NCBI GenBank assembly: GCA_020846275.1
Contig: JADLEG010000151.1
Coordinates: 1-42,845 of the forward strand
Direction of reading: 5' to 3'
Length of the DNA stretch: 42,845 bases
DNA from: Alphaproteobacteria bacterium
GTDB taxonomy: Bacteria > Pseudomonadota > Alphaproteobacteria > JAEULC01
Position numbers and translations under genes: made by a program. A model generated the notes under the pieces. It worked only from the letters and a program-made list of their open reading frames with translations. It did not search any database and had not been told where the DNA came from. Below, in pieces: positions 34,160 to 42,261 of the stretch. Positions within the stretch are counted from its first letter, which is position 1. Each line of letters begins with the position of its first letter.

Positions 34160-34381
34160 ATGGGCCTTCTGAGCAAGGACGAGCCGGCGAGGCTGCAACC
34201 GGCCGAGACCGCCGCCTGTCCCTCGCCGCCGATCTTCGGCCTCAACTCGACGAAGATGTACAACCACGACATCAAGCGCGCCGGGCTGGAGCGCGACCGT
34301 GTGACGCAGGCCAAGGCGCGCTGCGAGGAGAACGGCTGCGATCCCAGCAATCTGCGTTGCGGGTATGTGCTGCAAGGCTGA
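34160..34381 (+). CDS. Small Cys-containing hypothetical protein
   Basis: The 73-residue protein has four cysteines: one in TAACPSPP, and three in ARCEENGCDPSNLRCGYV. The rest is polar, with KMYNHDIKRAGLERDRVTQAK as the only helix-like part. GGGGGAAG lies before the ATG. No family is recognised. It follows GT2 gene B by 36 bases in the same direction and may be cotranscribed. Confidence 0.55.
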   Translation: MGLLSKDEPARLQPAETAACPSPPIFGLNSTKMYNHDIKRAGLERDRVTQAKARCEENGCDPSNLRCGYVLQG

Positions 34382-34526
34382 ACACGGGCCCGGACCTCTC
34401 GCTCGCGGCACAATTGCGTAGCTTGCCGGTTGAATTGCGTTTATGGTGTGCGGCGCTCTGCAGCCAAAGACGCCGGAAAGGCGCGCTCTTGAGTGCTCCC
34501 CGAACCACACGGACGTAGATCCTCGG

Positions 34527-35633
34527 ATGCCCGACCGTCGCGCCCTCGACGCTGCCCTCGCGGACACGCGTGAGCCCAGCCAACCGCCTTGCCTGTCGAC
34601 CAACGAACGTTCGCGCTGCATGCGCGAGCTGGTTAAGCCCTACGCCAAGCCGGAAGCGTGGCGCGCCGTGTTGCAGCTCGTCGGCACCGGCCTGCCGTAT
34701 CTCGCGCTGATGGCGGCGATGCTGGTCGGGCTCGCCTACAGCATCTGGGCGCTGCTGGTTGCCGTGCCGGCTGCGCTGTGCCTGGTCCGCCTGTTCATGA
34801 TCCAGCACGATTGCGGCCATGGCTCGTTCTTCCGGTCGAGCTGGGCCAACAACCTGGTGGGCAATGTGCTGGGGGTACTGACGCTGACCCCCTATGTCGA
34901 TTGGCAGCGCTGCCACGCGGCCCATCACGCCACCAACGGGAATCTCGACCGCAGGGGCATCGGCGACATCACGACGCTGACCGTCCGGGAATACCTGGGC
35001 AGTTCCCGGCTCCAGCGTCTTCGCTACCGGCTCGGCCGGCATCCGCTGATCCTCTTCGGTGTCGGCCCCGCCTTCCAGTTCCTCCTTCGCCACCGCATTC
35101 CCGGGGCGCGCCAGTGGCGTCGCATGGCCAATTGGCTGAGCGCGATGGGAACGAATGCCGCGATCGCGGCCGTGGTCGGCGGCGTGGTCCTGACCCTGGG
35201 CATCAAGCCGGTCCTGCTGGGGTTCATTCCGGTCATGGTGCTGGCCGCGACGATCGGCATCTGGCTGTTCTACGTGCAGCACCAGTTCGAGGAGACTTAC
35301 TGGGAAACCGGCGAGCGCTGGAACTACGACGCGGCGGCGCTCGAAGGCAGCTCGTACTACGACCTGCCGCGTTTCCTGCACTGGTTGACCGCCTATATCG
35401 GCTTCCACCACATCCATCACCTGTCGAGCAAGGTGCCGAACTACCGCCTCAGCGAATGCTTCCACGAAAACCCGCCCCTGCACGCGGCCAAGCGCCTGAC
35501 GATCCGCGAGAGCTTCAAGTGCCTGCGCCTGGCCCTGTGGGACGAGGACGCGCGCCGCCTGGTGCCGTTCAAGGCGCTGCGGCAACGGCGGGGTAGAGGA
35601 AACCAGGCCAATACGAAGTTGGCGAGAGTTTAG
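34527..35633 (+). CDS. Fatty acid desaturase
   Basis: The 368-residue membrane di-iron enzyme has all three histidine boxes: HDCGHGSFF (near residue 93), HAAHH (about 132) and HHIHHLSSKVPNYRL (about 294). Four hydrophobic segments lie between and before them. ERWNYDAAALEGSSYYDLP before the last box is typical of acyl-lipid delta-12-type desaturases (DesA). It probably introduces a double bond into membrane fatty acids. ATG 34527 is my choice; ATG 34443 and ATG 34620 are alternatives and none has a strong ribosome site. A run of polar sequence follows the last box. Confidence 0.88.
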   Translation: MPDRRALDAALADTREPSQPPCLSTNERSRCMRELVKPYAKPEAWRAVLQLVGTGLPYLALMAAMLVGLAYSIWALLVAVPAALCLVRLFMIQHDCGHGSFFRSSWANNLVGNVLGVLTLTPYVDWQRCHAAHHATNGNLDRRGIGDITTLTVREYLGSSRLQRLRYRLGRHPLILFGVGPAFQFLLRHRIPGARQWRRMANWLSAMGTNAAIAAVVGGVVLTLGIKPVLLGFIPVMVLAATIGIWLFYVQHQFEETYWETGERWNYDAAALEGSSYYDLPRFLHWLTAYIGFHHIHHLSSKVPNYRLSECFHENPPLHAAKRLTIRESFKCLRLALWDEDARRLVPFKALRQRRGRGNQANTKLARV

Positions 35634-36096
35634 CGACCGGGTGCCGTGCAGGGATTGGGCGGTTTGCTGGTGTTCGGCGAAATGTAGGGCCAGAAGTCCG
35701 GTTCGATTGTACTCCGCATAAACCCGAAACCAAGGTCGTGGATGTAAGCAAGCGACATTCCCTCCAGGCAGGCAACGCCGTCCCCACGTCGGACACGCGA
35801 CACTCCGCGGCGCGGTTCGTTGGGACTTCGCTCGCCATGGGCGCATCGCCAAGCGGCGCCGCCGTACCATCCAGTCGATTTTTTCGTCGTCGTTGCGGAA
35901 GGGGTTCGATGATTGCCCGTATCATATCGATATAGTATCGATGTATCGCCCCCGCATGACAGGGGGTTACCTAAAATATTCTTCTGAAGGTACCGGTCGC
36001 GATCGAAATGGCTGAATTCCGCCTGACACGCTGTGCCGTTTGCCCCGCTGGCCACCCCGTCTACAATGCCCGCACCGAGGCCGGGAGTACCCGAGA
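35634..36096. other. Lower-GC intergenic region before the E1-like gene
   Basis: These 463 bases have visibly lower GC than their neighbours. A minus-strand frame could encode a 42-residue peptide (MSLAYIHDLGFGFMRST, ending in NPCTAPGR) at about 35630-35758, with GGAGGG very near its ATG; it is not like the Arg-rich shadows, but is too short to trust. Near 35924-35948 are three TATCG-type repeats. No other gene is seen. Confidence 0.4.
35925..35948 (+). promoter_or_regulatory. TATCGAT repeats, possible operator of the E1-like gene
   Basis: TATCGAT occurs at 35925-35931 and again at 35936-35942, followed by TATCG at 35944-35948, in an AT-rich stretch. TATCGATA is palindromic, as for a dimeric regulator. 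It lies about 150 bases upstream of the E1-like start. The binding protein is unknown. Confidence 0.35.
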
Positions 36097-38499
36097 ATGC
36101 CGGACAGCACCAAGGGCGGCGGGCAGGCGCCAGAATCCGCCGACCGGCCGCCGATTGGCCCGCAGCGCCTGGCGCTGCTGGGGGCGCTGGAGCGCAAGGT
36201 CCTGTGGCTGTCGGCCTGGACCATCCATCACGCCAACCACATCCGGCCGAATCGCGACGGGCTGAAGGTCGGCGGGCACCAGGCGTCGAGCGCCTCGGTC
36301 GCGACCCTGATGACCGCGCTCTACTTCGATGTGCTGCGCCGGCAGGACCGCGTCGCGGTCAAGCCGCATGCCAGCCCGATCTTCCACGCCATCCAATACC
36401 TCCTCGGCAACCAGACGCGCGAGAAGCTGGAGCGCTTCCGCGCGCTCGGCGGGGCGCAGTCCTATCCCTCGCGCACCAAGGACGCCGACGACGTGGATTT
36501 CTCCACCGGCTCGGTCGGCCTCGGCGTGGCGATGACCAGCTTCGCCGCGCTGGTGCAGGACTACCTGCGGCTGAAGGGCATGGGGCAGGGCGTCCAGCCG
36601 GCCGGACGCATGGTGGCGCTGGCGGGCGACGCCGAGCTCGACGAAGGCAACATCTACGAGGCCATGCTCGAGGGCTGGAAGCACGACATCCGCAATGTGT
36701 GGTGGGTGATCGACTACAACCGCCAGAGCCTGGACAACGTGATCAGCGACCGCCTGTTCGGCCGGATCGACGGGCTGTTCCACACGATGGGCTGGAACGT
36801 CGTCACGCTGAAATACGGCAAGCTGCTGCACGCCGCCTTCCGCCGGCCGGGCGGCGAGGCGCTGATGCGCTGGATCGACGACTGCCCGAACAGCCACTAC
36901 TCGGCGCTGACCTACAAGGGCGGCAAGGGCTGGCGCGAGCGGCTGAAGCGCGACCTGGACGGCACGCACGGCATCAAGGAGCTGCTCGACACGCACGACG
37001 ACGACGCGCTGCACCGGCTGATGACCAACCTGGCCGGGCACGACATGCAGACCGTGCTGGAGGGCCTGCACGGCATCAAGGACGACCGGCCGGCCTGCGT
37101 CATCGCCTACACGATCAAGGGCAAGGGATTGCCCTTCGCCGGGCACAAGGACAACCACGCCGGGCTGATGAACCCCGAGCAGATGGACCTGTTCAAGCGG
37201 TCGATGAAGATCCCGGACGGCGCGGAATGGGACCGCTTCGCCGGGTTGGACGACGACGTGCCGGCGATCGAGCGGTTGCTGGCCGAAAATCCCTTCGTGC
37301 GGGCCACTGGCGCGGGCAACCTGCCGCCGCGCCGCCACCGCGCCCAGCCGGTGCCGCTGCCCGCTTCGCTGCCGCCGCCCAAGGCCGACCGCATGTCGAC
37401 ACAGGAAGGCTTCGGCCGCATCCTGTTCGACATCGCCGGCGCCGACAGCGAGCTGGCGCAGCGCATCGTCACCACGTCGCCCGACGTGACGGTTTCGACC
37501 AACCTGGGCGGCTGGGTCAATCGGCGCGGCATCTTCGACCTGACCGACCGCGGCGACGCGTTCAAAGACGAGAACGTGGTCTCGGCCCAGCGCTGGATCA
37601 TGTCGCCGAAGGGCCAGCATATCGAGCTGGGCATCGCCGAGAACAACCTGTTCATCGCGCTGGCGGCGCTGGGCTTGAGCGGCCCGCTGTTCGGCGAGCG
37701 CCTGCTGCCGATCGGCACGCTCTACGACCCGTTCATCTCGCGCGGGCTCGATGCGCTGAACTATGCCTGCTACCAGGATGCGCGCTTCATGGTGGTGGCG
37801 ACGCCCTCGGGCGTCACGCTCGCGCCGGAGGGCGGCGCGCACCAGTCGCGCGTGACCACGTTGATCGGCATGGGGCAGTCGGGCCTGGCCTCGTTCGAGC
37901 CGGCCTTTGTCGATGAGCTGGCCGTTGTGATGCGCCACGGCTTCGAGTGGATGCAGCGCGACGACGGCGGATCGATCTATCTGCGCCTGTCGACCCGCCC
38001 GGTCGACCAGCCGCCGCGCACGCTGGGCGAGGCGGAGCACGCTGCCGTGATCGACGGCGGGTATTGGCTGAAGCCGCCCGGGGCGGGCGCCACCCTCGCG
38101 ATCGCCTACCAGGGCGCGGTCGTGCCCGAGGCGATCGAAGCGCACCGGCAGATCCTGGAGGACGTGCCCGGGGCGGGGCTGCTGGCCGTGACCTCGGCCG
38201 AGCGCCTGCACGCGGGCTGGCGCGAAGCCCAGGCCGAGCGGCGCGCGGGCAAGGCGACGGCGCTGGCGCCGGTCGAGCGGCTCCTGGGCCAGCTCGTACC
38301 GGCGGCCGGGCTGGTGACAGTGATCGACGGCGACCCCGCCACGCTCGCCTGGCTGGGCGCGGTGCGCGGCCACCGCATCCAGTCGCTCGGCATCGACCGC
38401 TTCGGCCAGTCCGGCGACGTGCCGGACCTTTACCGCTACTATGGGCTCGACGCCGAGGCGATCATCGACGCGGCGGCGGCGGTGTGCCTGGGGCGGTGA
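36097..38499 (+). CDS. Transketolase/pyruvate dehydrogenase E1-like thiamine diphosphate enzyme
   Basis: The 800-residue protein has the full homodimeric E1 layout: a TPP-binding domain (residues 30-330), a pyrimidine-binding domain (about 430-620) and a C-terminal domain. GDAELDEGNIYEAMLEGWKHDIRNVWWVIDYNRQSLD near residue 193 is the TPP/Mg motif. HIELGIAENNLFIALAALGL near 510 carries the catalytic-Glu region. It is most like AceE-type pyruvate dehydrogenase E1, but slightly shorter than the usual about 885 residues. No E2 or E3 gene adjoins, so it is an orphan. Possible roles include oxidation of a 2-oxo acid, or a transketolase-like transfer. The ATG at 36097 has GGGAG about ten bases upstream. 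Confidence 0.8.
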   Translation: MPDSTKGGGQAPESADRPPIGPQRLALLGALERKVLWLSAWTIHHANHIRPNRDGLKVGGHQASSASVATLMTALYFDVLRRQDRVAVKPHASPIFHAIQYLLGNQTREKLERFRALGGAQSYPSRTKDADDVDFSTGSVGLGVAMTSFAALVQDYLRLKGMGQGVQPAGRMVALAGDAELDEGNIYEAMLEGWKHDIRNVWWVIDYNRQSLDNVISDRLFGRIDGLFHTMGWNVVTLKYGKLLHAAFRRPGGEALMRWIDDCPNSHYSALTYKGGKGWRERLKRDLDGTHGIKELLDTHDDDALHRLMTNLAGHDMQTVLEGLHGIKDDRPACVIAYTIKGKGLPFAGHKDNHAGLMNPEQMDLFKRSMKIPDGAEWDRFAGLDDDVPAIERLLAENPFVRATGAGNLPPRRHRAQPVPLPASLPPPKADRMSTQEGFGRILFDIAGADSELAQRIVTTSPDVTVSTNLGGWVNRRGIFDLTDRGDAFKDENVVSAQRWIMSPKGQHIELGIAENNLFIALAALGLSGPLFGERLLPIGTLYDPFISRGLDALNYACYQDARFMVVATPSGVTLAPEGGAHQSRVTTLIGMGQSGLASFEPAFVDELAVVMRHGFEWMQRDDGGSIYLRLSTRPVDQPPRTLGEAEHAAVIDGGYWLKPPGAGATLAIAYQGAVVPEAIEAHRQILEDVPGAGLLAVTSAERLHAGWREAQAERRAGKATALAPVERLLGQLVPAAGLVTVIDGDPATLAWLGAVRGHRIQSLGIDRFGQSGDVPDLYRYYGLDAEAIIDAAAAVCLGR

Positions 38500-38503
38500 G
38501 GCG

Positions 38504-38878
38504 TTACCAGAGCGTGGGGACTTCGTAGCGCCGGAATACCGGATCGCGCGTCACGATGGTCAATCCCTCGCGAAGAGCCTGCGCGACCAGCAGCCGGTCG
38601 AACGGATCGCCGTGATGATGCGGCAAGCTACGGATCATTTCGGCGTCCTCGAATGCGATCGTGCGCGGCTCGAATCCGCACGAAGCGATGGCGGCCGCGA
38701 GGTTTGCCGGCGCGGCCAGTTTTCCCAGCGATACTTTGATTGCGATCTCCCATGCCGACACGACGCTGGCAATGACCCTATTCTCGGGAAACGCGATTGC
38801 CTGCCTTGCGCGGTGCGACAGTTCGGGCATGTTTGCCGTCGCCCATAGCAGGGCGTGCGTATCGAGGAGCAGGTTCAT
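38504..38878 (-). CDS. PIN-domain toxin (VapC-like)
   Basis: The 124-residue PIN nuclease has its four acidic catalytic positions: D6 in LLLDTHALLW, E44 in SAWEIAIK, D91 and D94 in HGDPFDRLL, then TRDPVF near residue 109. It is expected to cut RNA (often initiator tRNA or rRNA) and to be neutralised by the upstream antitoxin. The DTHALLW start and ISAWEI-type motif define the YefM-linked VapC group. The ATG at 38878 overlaps the antitoxin stop by four bases. Confidence 0.9.
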   Translation of the reverse strand: MNLLLDTHALLWATANMPELSHRARQAIAFPENRVIASVVSAWEIAIKVSLGKLAAPANLAAAIASCGFEPRTIAFEDAEMIRSLPHHHGDPFDRLLVAQALREGLTIVTRDPVFRRYEVPTLW

Positions 38879-39150
38879 TTTGTGGGATCAGGGGGGAAGA
38901 TCGGTCCGTTGTAGAAAAGGTCCAGCAGTTCCTCCGGCAGTGGCGCGTCGAAGTCGTCGGCCAGCTTTACCTTGCCCTTCCATATGCCCAGCTTGCGCGG
39001 CTTCATTTTCTGCCGCACCGGCACGAGCCTGACCATCGGCTTGCCTGCCTTCGCTAGGACGACGTCATCCCCGGCGATCGCGTCTGCGACAAGGCGCGAC
39101 AGCGTCGTCTTGGCTTCGTGCATGTTGACGACCTTTGTCTTGGCGTCCAT
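38875..39150 (-). CDS. Phd/YefM-type antitoxin
   Basis: The 91-residue protein begins with the DNA-binding and dimerisation domain MDAKTKVVNMHEAKTTLSRLVADAIAGDDVVLAKAGKPMVRLVPV, a clear Phd/YefM pattern (NMHEAKTTLSRLV). The C-terminal half (GIWKGKVKLADDFDAPLPEELLDLFYNG) is the toxin-binding tail with the DFDAPLPEE motif usual in this group. It is first in the operon, coupled to the toxin, and probably binds the tandem repeat at 39185-39204. Confidence 0.92.
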   Translation of the reverse strand: MDAKTKVVNMHEAKTTLSRLVADAIAGDDVVLAKAGKPMVRLVPVRQKMKPRKLGIWKGKVKLADDFDAPLPEELLDLFYNGPIFPPDPTK

Positions 39151-39184
39151 CGGCTCCGTCCTTCTCGACCCATCGCGTTGCCGG

Positions 39185-39204
39185 TTAGCTAATATTAGCT
39201 AATA
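39185..39204 (-). promoter_or_regulatory. Tandem operator/promoter of the toxin-antitoxin operon
   Basis: Two exact 10-bp repeats TTAGCTAATA stand side by side, each containing the palindrome TTAGCTAA. They lie 35 bases upstream of the antitoxin start. This is the expected site for autoregulation by Phd-type antitoxins; the repeat is also AT-rich enough for the promoter. Confidence 0.7.
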
Positions 39205-39439
39205 TGGTAGCGAGAAGCAACGGTGGAGGTTCGCTCATAAACCATTGCCGACAATGGAAAAACTGTTGGAGTGCGGGGTGAAGCAAGCATGTGGAGAACG
39301 GGGCGCCTGTGCATGCAAACGCCTCATCGGCACGGCAAATCGCATTCCGTTGACTAGCCAAGCGCCTTGCCCCAATGATCCGTGCAACGGGGCGCGGGGG
39401 TTGCGCCCGTAAGAGGCTTCCAACCTGGGGAGATTGTGG

Positions 39440-41050
39440 ATGTTCGACAGCATTTCGATCGGCCGTCGTGCGGCGCTGTTCGCCGGCGTGGCCGTGGCCG
39501 CGCTTGGATTCGCCGGGCCGTTGGCGGCGCAGACGCCCAAGGACACGATCGTCATGGCCAAGCAGATCGACGACATCATCTCGATGGACCCGGGCGAGTC
39601 GTTCGAGTTCTCGGGCAGCGAAGCGGTCACCAACATGTATGACCGCCTGATCCGCTTCGACCTGACCGACGTCAGCAAGCTTTATGGCAGCCTGGCCGAG
39701 AGCTGGAGCGTGGCGGCGGACGGCAAGACCTACACCTTCAAGCTGAAGTCGGGGCTCAAGTTCCACTCCGGCAATCCGCTGACCGCCGAGGACGCGGCCT
39801 ATTCGCTGCAGCGGGCGGTGGCGATCAACAAGTCGCCGGGCTTCATCCTGACGCAGTTCGGCTTCACCAAGGACAACATGAAGGACCGCATCAAGGCGAC
39901 CGATGCGCATACCCTGACAATCATCGTCGAGAAGCCGTTCGCGCCGACCTTCTTCTACTACTGCCTGACCGCGACGGTTGCCTCCGTGGTCGACTCGAAG
40001 CTGGTGAAGCAGAACGAGAAGGACGGCGACTACGGCAATGCCTGGCTGAAGGCCAATTCCGCCGGCTCGGGTCCGTACAAGCTGGTGTCGTGGAAGGCGA
40101 ACGAGAGCTACACGATGCAGGCGAACGAGAGCTGGTTCCGCGGCAAGCCCGCCAGCAAGCGCATCGTCGTGCGCCATGTGGCCGAGCCCGCCTCGCAGCG
40201 CCTGCTGCTGGAGAAGGGCGACGTCGATTACGCCCGCAACCTGAACAAGGACCAGCTCGAGGGCATCAAGAAGAACGCCAACATCCAGATCGAGCAGGGC
40301 CGCAAGGGCGCGATCCTGTATCTCGGCCTCAACCAGAAGAACGAGAAGCTGGCCAAGCCCGAGATTCGCGAGGCGTTGAAGTGGCTGACGGACTATGACG
40401 CCATCGAGGCCAACATCGTGCGCGGCCGCTTCGTGCCGCACCAGTCGTTCCTGCCGCAGGGTTTCCTCGGCGCCACGACCGATCGGCCGTACAAGTACGA
40501 CCTCGCCAAGGCCAAGGCGCTGCTGGCGAAGGCCGGCCTGGCCGACGGGTTCTCGGTCACGATGGATACGCGCAACAACGCGCCGATCATCGACATCGCC
40601 CAGGCGATCCAGGCGCAATGGGCCAAGGCCGGCGTGAAGCTGGAGATCATCCCGGGCGACGGCAAGCAGACGTTGACCAAGTACCGCGCCCGCAATCATG
40701 ACATCTATATCGGCCAGTGGGGCCCGGACTACCAGGACCCGCACACCAACGCCGAGACCTTCGCGATGAACGAGGACAACACCGACAACGCGAAGTCGAA
40801 GACCCTGGCCTGGCGCAATGCCTGGAACATCCCGGACATGACCAAGAAGACGGCGGCGCTGGTGCTGGAACAGGACGCCAAGAAGCGCGAGGCGGGCTAC
40901 CAGGAGATCCAGCGCGAGCACCAGAAGACCTCGCCCTTCGTGATCATGTTCCAGGAGATCGAGGTGGTCGCCCACAACAAGAACGTGGACGGCTTCATCC
41001 TGGGGCCGAGCTTCGACAACAACTTCTACTACAACATCGCGAAGAAGTAG
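39440..41050 (+). CDS. ABC transporter substrate-binding protein (peptide/nickel family 5)
   Basis: The 536-residue periplasmic binding protein has an N-terminal signal peptide with twin Arg (IGRRAALFAGVAVAALGF...AAQ), so Tat or Sec export is possible. The mature part is SBP family 5: DPGESFEFSGSEAVTNMYDRLIRFD, LAESWSVAADGKTYTFKLKSGLKFHSGNPLTAEDAAYSLQRAV, and a C-terminal VEVVAHNKNVDGFILGPSF-like end. It should deliver peptides or another ligand to the two permeases downstream. GGGGAG precedes the ATG at 39440. A set of palindromes separates it from the permease gene. The ligand cannot be read. Confidence 0.9.
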   Translation: MFDSISIGRRAALFAGVAVAALGFAGPLAAQTPKDTIVMAKQIDDIISMDPGESFEFSGSEAVTNMYDRLIRFDLTDVSKLYGSLAESWSVAADGKTYTFKLKSGLKFHSGNPLTAEDAAYSLQRAVAINKSPGFILTQFGFTKDNMKDRIKATDAHTLTIIVEKPFAPTFFYYCLTATVASVVDSKLVKQNEKDGDYGNAWLKANSAGSGPYKLVSWKANESYTMQANESWFRGKPASKRIVVRHVAEPASQRLLLEKGDVDYARNLNKDQLEGIKKNANIQIEQGRKGAILYLGLNQKNEKLAKPEIREALKWLTDYDAIEANIVRGRFVPHQSFLPQGFLGATTDRPYKYDLAKAKALLAKAGLADGFSVTMDTRNNAPIIDIAQAIQAQWAKAGVKLEIIPGDGKQTLTKYRARNHDIYIGQWGPDYQDPHTNAETFAMNEDNTDNAKSKTLAWRNAWNIPDMTKKTAALVLEQDAKKREAGYQEIQREHQKTSPFVIMFQEIEVVAHNKNVDGFILGPSFDNNFYYNIAKK

Positions 41051-41066
41051 CGGCGGCAGGGTGCGC

Positions 41067-41134
41067 GACGACCTCATCCTTCGAGACGGGCCCCATGGCG
41101 CAATCGATGGGGCCCTCCTCAGGATGAGGTCGTC
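41067..41134. repeat. REP-like palindrome, copy 1
   Basis: GACGACCTCATCCT (41067-41080) pairs perfectly with AGGATGAGGTCGTC (41121-41134), and an inner GGGCCCCAT (41088-41096) pairs with ATGGGGCCC (41107-41115). It lies in the gap between the binding protein and permease genes and could uncouple their expression, or stabilise the binding-protein message. Similar CCTCATCC...CGAGACGG palindromes are common as dispersed repeats in alphaproteobacterial genomes. Confidence 0.75.
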
Positions 41135-41151
41135 GTCGACGCACCGGGTAG

Positions 41152-41194
41152 CCTCACCCTGAGGAGGCCCGAAGGGCCGTCTCGAAGGGCGAGG
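41152..41194. repeat. REP-like palindrome, copy 2
   Basis: CCTCACCCT (41152-41160) pairs with AGGGCGAGG (41186-41194) at 8 of 9 positions, and the inner GGCCC/GGGCC pair (41166-41170, 41174-41178) closes the hairpin. The sequence CTGAGGAGGCCC...GGCCGTCTCGAAGG is the same family as copy 1 in a related orientation, so the two form a doublet. Confidence 0.65.
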
Positions 41195-41223
41195 CAATCC
41201 GTATGCGCGGTGATACCCGATAG

Positions 41224-42252
41224 ATGAACCAAGCGGCTATTCTAGGCCTCTTAAAATCCGCCGCCCGCATCGTGCTGACGGTGACGATGACCTTCCTCGG
41301 CCTCCTGCTGGTCACGTTCCTGATCGGGCGCGTGGTGCCGATCGATCCGGTGCTCGCGGCCGTGGGCGACCGGGCGCCGGCGGAAGTGTATGAGCGCACG
41401 CGTCTGGAGCTCGGGCTCGACAAGCCGCTGTGGCAGCAGTTCTGGCTCTACATCGCCAAGGTGTTCCAGGGCGATTTCGGCCACTCGGTGCTGACCTCCA
41501 ACCCGGTGATCGCCGATATCGCCCGCGTCTTCCCCGCGACGCTCGAGTTGGCGACGGTGGCGACCTTGATGGGCGTGGCGCTGGGGATCCCCGCCGGCGT
41601 GATGGCGGCGGTGCACCAGGGGCGCTGGCAGGACCAGCTCGTGCGCGTGCTGGGGCTGATGGGCTATTCGATCCCCGTGTTCTGGCTGGGGCTCATGGGA
41701 CTGCTGCTGTTCTACGCCAAGCTGGGGCTGGTGGCCGGGCCCGGGCGGCAGGGCGTGGCGTTCGACGACCTGATCACGCCGATCACCGGCGTGATCCTGC
41801 TGGACAGCGCGCTGCAGGGGGAGTGGGAGGTGTTCCAGGACGCCTTCAGCCACGTCATCCTGCCGGCCTCGGTGCTGGGATACTTCTCCCTCGCCTATAT
41901 CAGCCGCATGACGCGCAGCTTCATGATCGAGCAGTTGCGCCAGGAATACGTCGTCACGGCGCGCGTGAAGGGCCTCAGCGAGCGCCGCGTGGTCTGGCGC
42001 CATGCGCTGGGCAACGTGATGGTGCCGCTGCTGACGGTCATCGCGCTGTCCTACGCCAATCTGCTGGAAGGTTCGGTCTTGACCGAAACCGTCTTCGCCT
42101 GGCCGGGCCTCGGCCAGTACATCACCAATTCGCTGCTGAGCGCCGACATGAACGCCGTGCTGGGCGGCACGATCATGGTCGGCATCGTCTTCATCGGCAT
42201 CAACATGCTGACCGATATCCTCTACCGCCTCGTGGACCCCCGTGCGCGATAG
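41224..42252 (+). CDS. ABC transporter permease, DppB-like
   Basis: The 342-residue inner-membrane permease has six transmembrane segments and a DppB-type signature. Residues 43-75 form the periplasmic loop (AAVGDRAPAEVYERTRLELGLDKPLWQQFWLYI). The cytoplasmic EAA loop is near residue 245 (EYVVTARVKGLSERRVVWRHALGN). It is preceded by 173 bases with the palindrome doublet and followed by a DppC-like gene 9 bases later. Together with the binding protein it forms a peptide-type importer; the ATPase genes lie beyond the window. Confidence 0.92.
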   Translation: MNQAAILGLLKSAARIVLTVTMTFLGLLLVTFLIGRVVPIDPVLAAVGDRAPAEVYERTRLELGLDKPLWQQFWLYIAKVFQGDFGHSVLTSNPVIADIARVFPATLELATVATLMGVALGIPAGVMAAVHQGRWQDQLVRVLGLMGYSIPVFWLGLMGLLLFYAKLGLVAGPGRQGVAFDDLITPITGVILLDSALQGEWEVFQDAFSHVILPASVLGYFSLAYISRMTRSFMIEQLRQEYVVTARVKGLSERRVVWRHALGNVMVPLLTVIALSYANLLEGSVLTETVFAWPGLGQYITNSLLSADMNAVLGGTIMVGIVFIGINMLTDILYRLVDPRAR

Positions 42253-42261
42253 GGGAGCACG

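Noticed and set aside
34272..35870. Long minus-strand frame opposite the desaturase
   Set aside because: The histidine boxes on the plus strand are conclusive. The antisense frame is shadow, although its upstream end overlaps the lower-GC gap.
35630..36055. 141-residue minus-strand frame in the low-GC gap
   Set aside because: Only its last 42 residues look protein-like, and no homologue is recognised. I kept it as a note under the intergenic entry rather than as a gene.
36061..38373. Long minus-strand frame opposite the E1-like gene
   Set aside because: It has no recognisable motif and has typical shadow composition; the plus-strand enzyme is unambiguous.
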